DNA of 64,000 nt from Bryobacteraceae bacterium (GTDB taxonomy: Bacteria; Acidobacteriota; Terriglobia; Bryobacterales; Bryobacteraceae): NCBI GenBank assembly GCA_019748195.1, contig JAIEPW010000106.1, positions 29,169-93,168 of the forward strand. The letters run 5' to 3'. The notes below the pieces were generated by a model, which had not been told where the DNA came from, ran no database searches, and worked only from the letters and a program-made list of their open reading frames with translations. How positions within the stretch are numbered: position 1 is the stretch's first letter; each line of letters opens with the position of its first letter. A program made the position numbers and the translations under genes. Shown here piece after piece: positions 53,527 through 64,000 of this stretch.

Positions 53527-55383
53527 TCAGGGCCGGAAGCGGAGGTGGACGCGGCAGGGTCCGGCGCAGGCGGGTTCGATCACGAGCAGGCCGAGGGCGT
53601 CGGCGCGCAAGGGCACGGGGCGATCACCTGCGGTGGCGGTCCAGTCCGGATGGTGGCTGATTTGCAGGCTGATGAGCTGGCCCGGCTGGACCTCCCCTTC
53701 GATGGTCAGCTCATCGGCGGATAGCCATTGAGTGCGCAGGCCGGGCTGCGCGATGGCCTTCAGGTAGGGCTGCAGCGGCGCGATGTCCAGTCCATTCACT
53801 GGGCGGCGGGCGACGAGGTCGGCCAGATACAGGGCGTGCGCGAGGCCGGTGTAGGGGAGTTCGTAAATGACATCGCCCCTTTCACGCCAGACCTCCTTGA
53901 GGATCCCGTGGAATTTGCGGGGATGCTGGACATCGTGGTACGGCTCCGCGCTCTCGTGTTCATGAACGGCGGCGAAGCGTGCGCCAAGCGCGCGCATCCA
54001 GGCGACGGCGACGTCCGCGCGGGGATCGACGCCGATGACGTAGGAAGCAATGCGCGCGGACTGGTGCAGCGGACCCTGATCGCAGCAGCCGGTGACCTGC
54101 GGCACGTCAAACCACGCGTTCAGCCAGAATGCGGTGGCACCGGTGGCGAAGACGCGATCGCCGCGGGCAAGCTCGTGCAGCTTCGCGGCGGTGCGGTATT
54201 GCGCGGTAAGGGTCATGTCCTGCGCAACGATCTGGGAACGCGCGAAGGCGCGGTACTGATGGGTCTGAAAGGCACAAAAGCAGGCCAGCAGGATCAGGGC
54301 GATCCGCGCCGCCAGGCGATTCCGGCCGATCCACGGCCCCAGCGTGAAGACCGCGGCCGCGATCAGCGCGAATTCGAAGGCGATCTGGAAGCGGCGCGGC
54401 TGCGGGATCACGGTGAGATGGAACCAATAAGCGCCCAGCGTGATGAAACCGGTGGCGAGCGCCAGCATCACGAAGAAGCGCTGGGCGCGACCGGCTCGCA
54501 AGCGCCACAGCACAAGCGCGGCAGCGGCCAGCAGGATCGCCGCCGCGGCGGCGGGAGCCCAGCGCGGTGTGCCGTCCCCTTCCATGGTGAAGGTATTGGC
54601 GAGGATGAGCGCCGCGGCCGCCGGTGAGAGCCAAAAGCTTGACAGGACGCCTCCGAACGCGGCCGGAGCAGCGGCGATGAACGCTTCTCTTACGGACGGG
54701 AGAGTGGTCAGGTAGCAGCCCACCGCGATCGCCAGCACGATAGCGCCCGGTAAATTGGTGAGGATGACGAGGGCCGATACGATCGTGGCGGCGGCGGCGC
54801 ATGTCGGGGATCGCCTCTCCCGGGCGAGGTCGCAGAACAGGATAGCGGCCGGAATCAGGGCCAGCGCGAGGAGGTGCGGCGTGTCGGCGTAACCGATGGC
54901 GGCCCACAGGCGGCGCGCGCCCCAGGGAGAACCGAGGTCGACGCGGACCTCCTCAACCAGCCAGGGCATCGGCGACACAAGAGAGGAAAGCAGCCCGGCG
55001 AGAAAGCTGAGCGCTGTGTTGCTTGACAATCGCCTGGCGAGAAGAAACAGCGTGACGGGACCGAGGCAGTAAGCCAGCGCCATGACGAGGTGGTAAGCTC
55101 GCCCCGGCGAAACGCCGCCCGCGAGCGAGATGCACGCGGTGAGCGCGGGCAGCAACGGCTGGTAGGTGTTCTCGAACGGCATTCCGGCGTGCCAGTAGGG
55201 CCACCACCCGCGGGAGAGGCCGTGGTCGCGGATGTGGCGCGCCAGGGCGATGGAGATTCCATGGAGCGCGTTGTGATGGAACGTGGCGCCGATCCAGAAA
55301 AGGCGCCAGGCGATCCAGGCGTTCACCGCGAACAGCGATGCCGGCGGCAGGACGCGCCCAAATCGCGCGAGCTTCGCGGCCAT
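53527..55383 (-). CDS. Large polytopic membrane protein, GT-C/YfhO-like topology
   Basis: I place the start at the ATG at 55383, as the frame's earlier codon is TTG. The 618-residue product has about ten membrane segments (roughly 10-30, 78-98, 110-135, 160-190, 200-230, 240-262, 270-292, 300-322, 335-360 and 365-385) and then a soluble C-terminal domain (about 390-618). This topology resembles GT-C glycosyltransferases or YfhO-type proteins, but I see no clear catalytic motif such as DxD at the first loop. It follows a methyltransferase gene in the same orientation, so an envelope-glycan role is plausible but not shown. Confidence 0.75.
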   Translation of the reverse strand: MAAKLARFGRVLPPASLFAVNAWIAWRLFWIGATFHHNALHGISIALARHIRDHGLSRGWWPYWHAGMPFENTYQPLLPALTACISLAGGVSPGRAYHLVMALAYCLGPVTLFLLARRLSSNTALSFLAGLLSSLVSPMPWLVEEVRVDLGSPWGARRLWAAIGYADTPHLLALALIPAAILFCDLARERRSPTCAAAATIVSALVILTNLPGAIVLAIAVGCYLTTLPSVREAFIAAAPAAFGGVLSSFWLSPAAAALILANTFTMEGDGTPRWAPAAAAAILLAAAALVLWRLRAGRAQRFFVMLALATGFITLGAYWFHLTVIPQPRRFQIAFEFALIAAAVFTLGPWIGRNRLAARIALILLACFCAFQTHQYRAFARSQIVAQDMTLTAQYRTAAKLHELARGDRVFATGATAFWLNAWFDVPQVTGCCDQGPLHQSARIASYVIGVDPRADVAVAWMRALGARFAAVHEHESAEPYHDVQHPRKFHGILKEVWRERGDVIYELPYTGLAHALYLADLVARRPVNGLDIAPLQPYLKAIAQPGLRTQWLSADELTIEGEVQPGQLISLQISHHPDWTATAGDRPVPLRADALGLLVIEPACAGPCRVHLRFRP

Positions 55384-55406
55384 GGTCAACCCAATTCAGT
55401 TTACCG

Positions 55407-55439
55407 GAAAAAGAAATACCGGCGTTTTGCGACGCCGGT
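55407..55439 (-). terminator. Rho-independent terminator after rpoC
   Basis: The minus strand forms ACCGGCGT-N6-ACGCCGGT followed by ATTTCTTTTT, 27 bp after the rpoC stop. This ends the rpoBC transcript just before the membrane protein gene. A 12 bp palindrome CAATTCGAATTG lies between the stop and the hairpin. Confidence 0.9.
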
Positions 55440-55465
55440 GTTTCCAATTCGAATTGTTTCGTGGA

Positions 55466-59683
<4,218 letters not shown>

Positions 59684-59755
59684 TTATGAAACCCTCGCTT
59701 CCCTGATTGACCCTTTTGCGCGAGCAGGACTGGCCCGCCCGCGCGATTCCCAGTG

Positions 59756-64000
<4,245 letters not shown>

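Overview
This 64 kb window looks like chromosomal DNA of an acidobacterium close to Solibacter/Bryobacter (Acidobacteriota, Bryobacterales). This is inferred from the GC-rich sequence, two large Oar-like TonB-dependent receptors with an N-terminal carboxypeptidase-regulatory domain, a two-module MacB/FtsX permease without its own ATPase (the acidobacterial duplicated orphan permease type), DUF6152/DUF6644 gene groups, and an RpoB carrying a double zinc-ribbon insertion. No insertion sequence, prophage, CRISPR array, rRNA or tRNA gene was found. The window is almost fully coding.

Layout: 1-3413 (minus) holds rpsO-pnp, a UUCG-capped terminator and an unrecognised partial gene running off the left edge. 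3547-6918 (minus) is a five-gene unit: two DUF6644-like membrane proteins, two paralogous secreted proteins and a DUF6152-like protein. A c-type cytochrome-like lipoprotein diverges from it. 7500-11932 (minus) is a CheB-CheR-PAS histidine kinase coupled by ATGA to a response regulator. 12105-18576 (minus) has two TonB-dependent receptors whose upstream regions share a composite motif. 18951-23116 (minus) is an MBOAT acyltransferase with two SGNH-fold partners, probably for O-acetylation of a surface glycan. 23189-26116 (plus) has a CorC/HlyC-type protein, an esterase and a 55-residue zinc-finger protein. 26179-28799 (minus) is a Tat-exported molybdenum hydroxylase with its 2Fe-2S subunit.

29139-31583 (plus) has a YhhN-like protein, a YbaY-like lipoprotein and a diacylglycerol-kinase-like protein. 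They face a metallophosphoesterase, LarB and a penicillin-binding-type serine hydrolase on the minus strand. 34993-43947 (plus) has a DUF2200 protein, an exported formylglycine-generating-enzyme homologue, a kinase / histidine phosphatase / acyl-CoA dehydrogenase / histidine phosphatase operon that resembles the parts of ACAD10/11 and the Lva pathway, a CPA1 antiporter, an MFS carrier and a LacD-type aldolase. 43967-45030 carries two Uma2-like genes with a 465 bp core differing at one base.

45027-50053 (minus) is a tightly packed housekeeping operon: Ldh-family oxidoreductase, xseB, farnesyl-diphosphate synthase, tlyA, nadK and a dicarboxylate symporter. 50077-55383 (minus) has the orphan ABC permease, a methyltransferase and a large membrane protein. 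55466-64000 (minus) is rpoC and the 3' part of rpoB.

The points most worth a second look are the RpoB insertion, whose first half mirrors the zinc-binding domain of RpoC, the motif shared by the two receptor genes, the kinase/ACAD/phosphatase operon, the Uma2 pair with its sharply bounded identity, and the small DksA-type zinc-finger gene.
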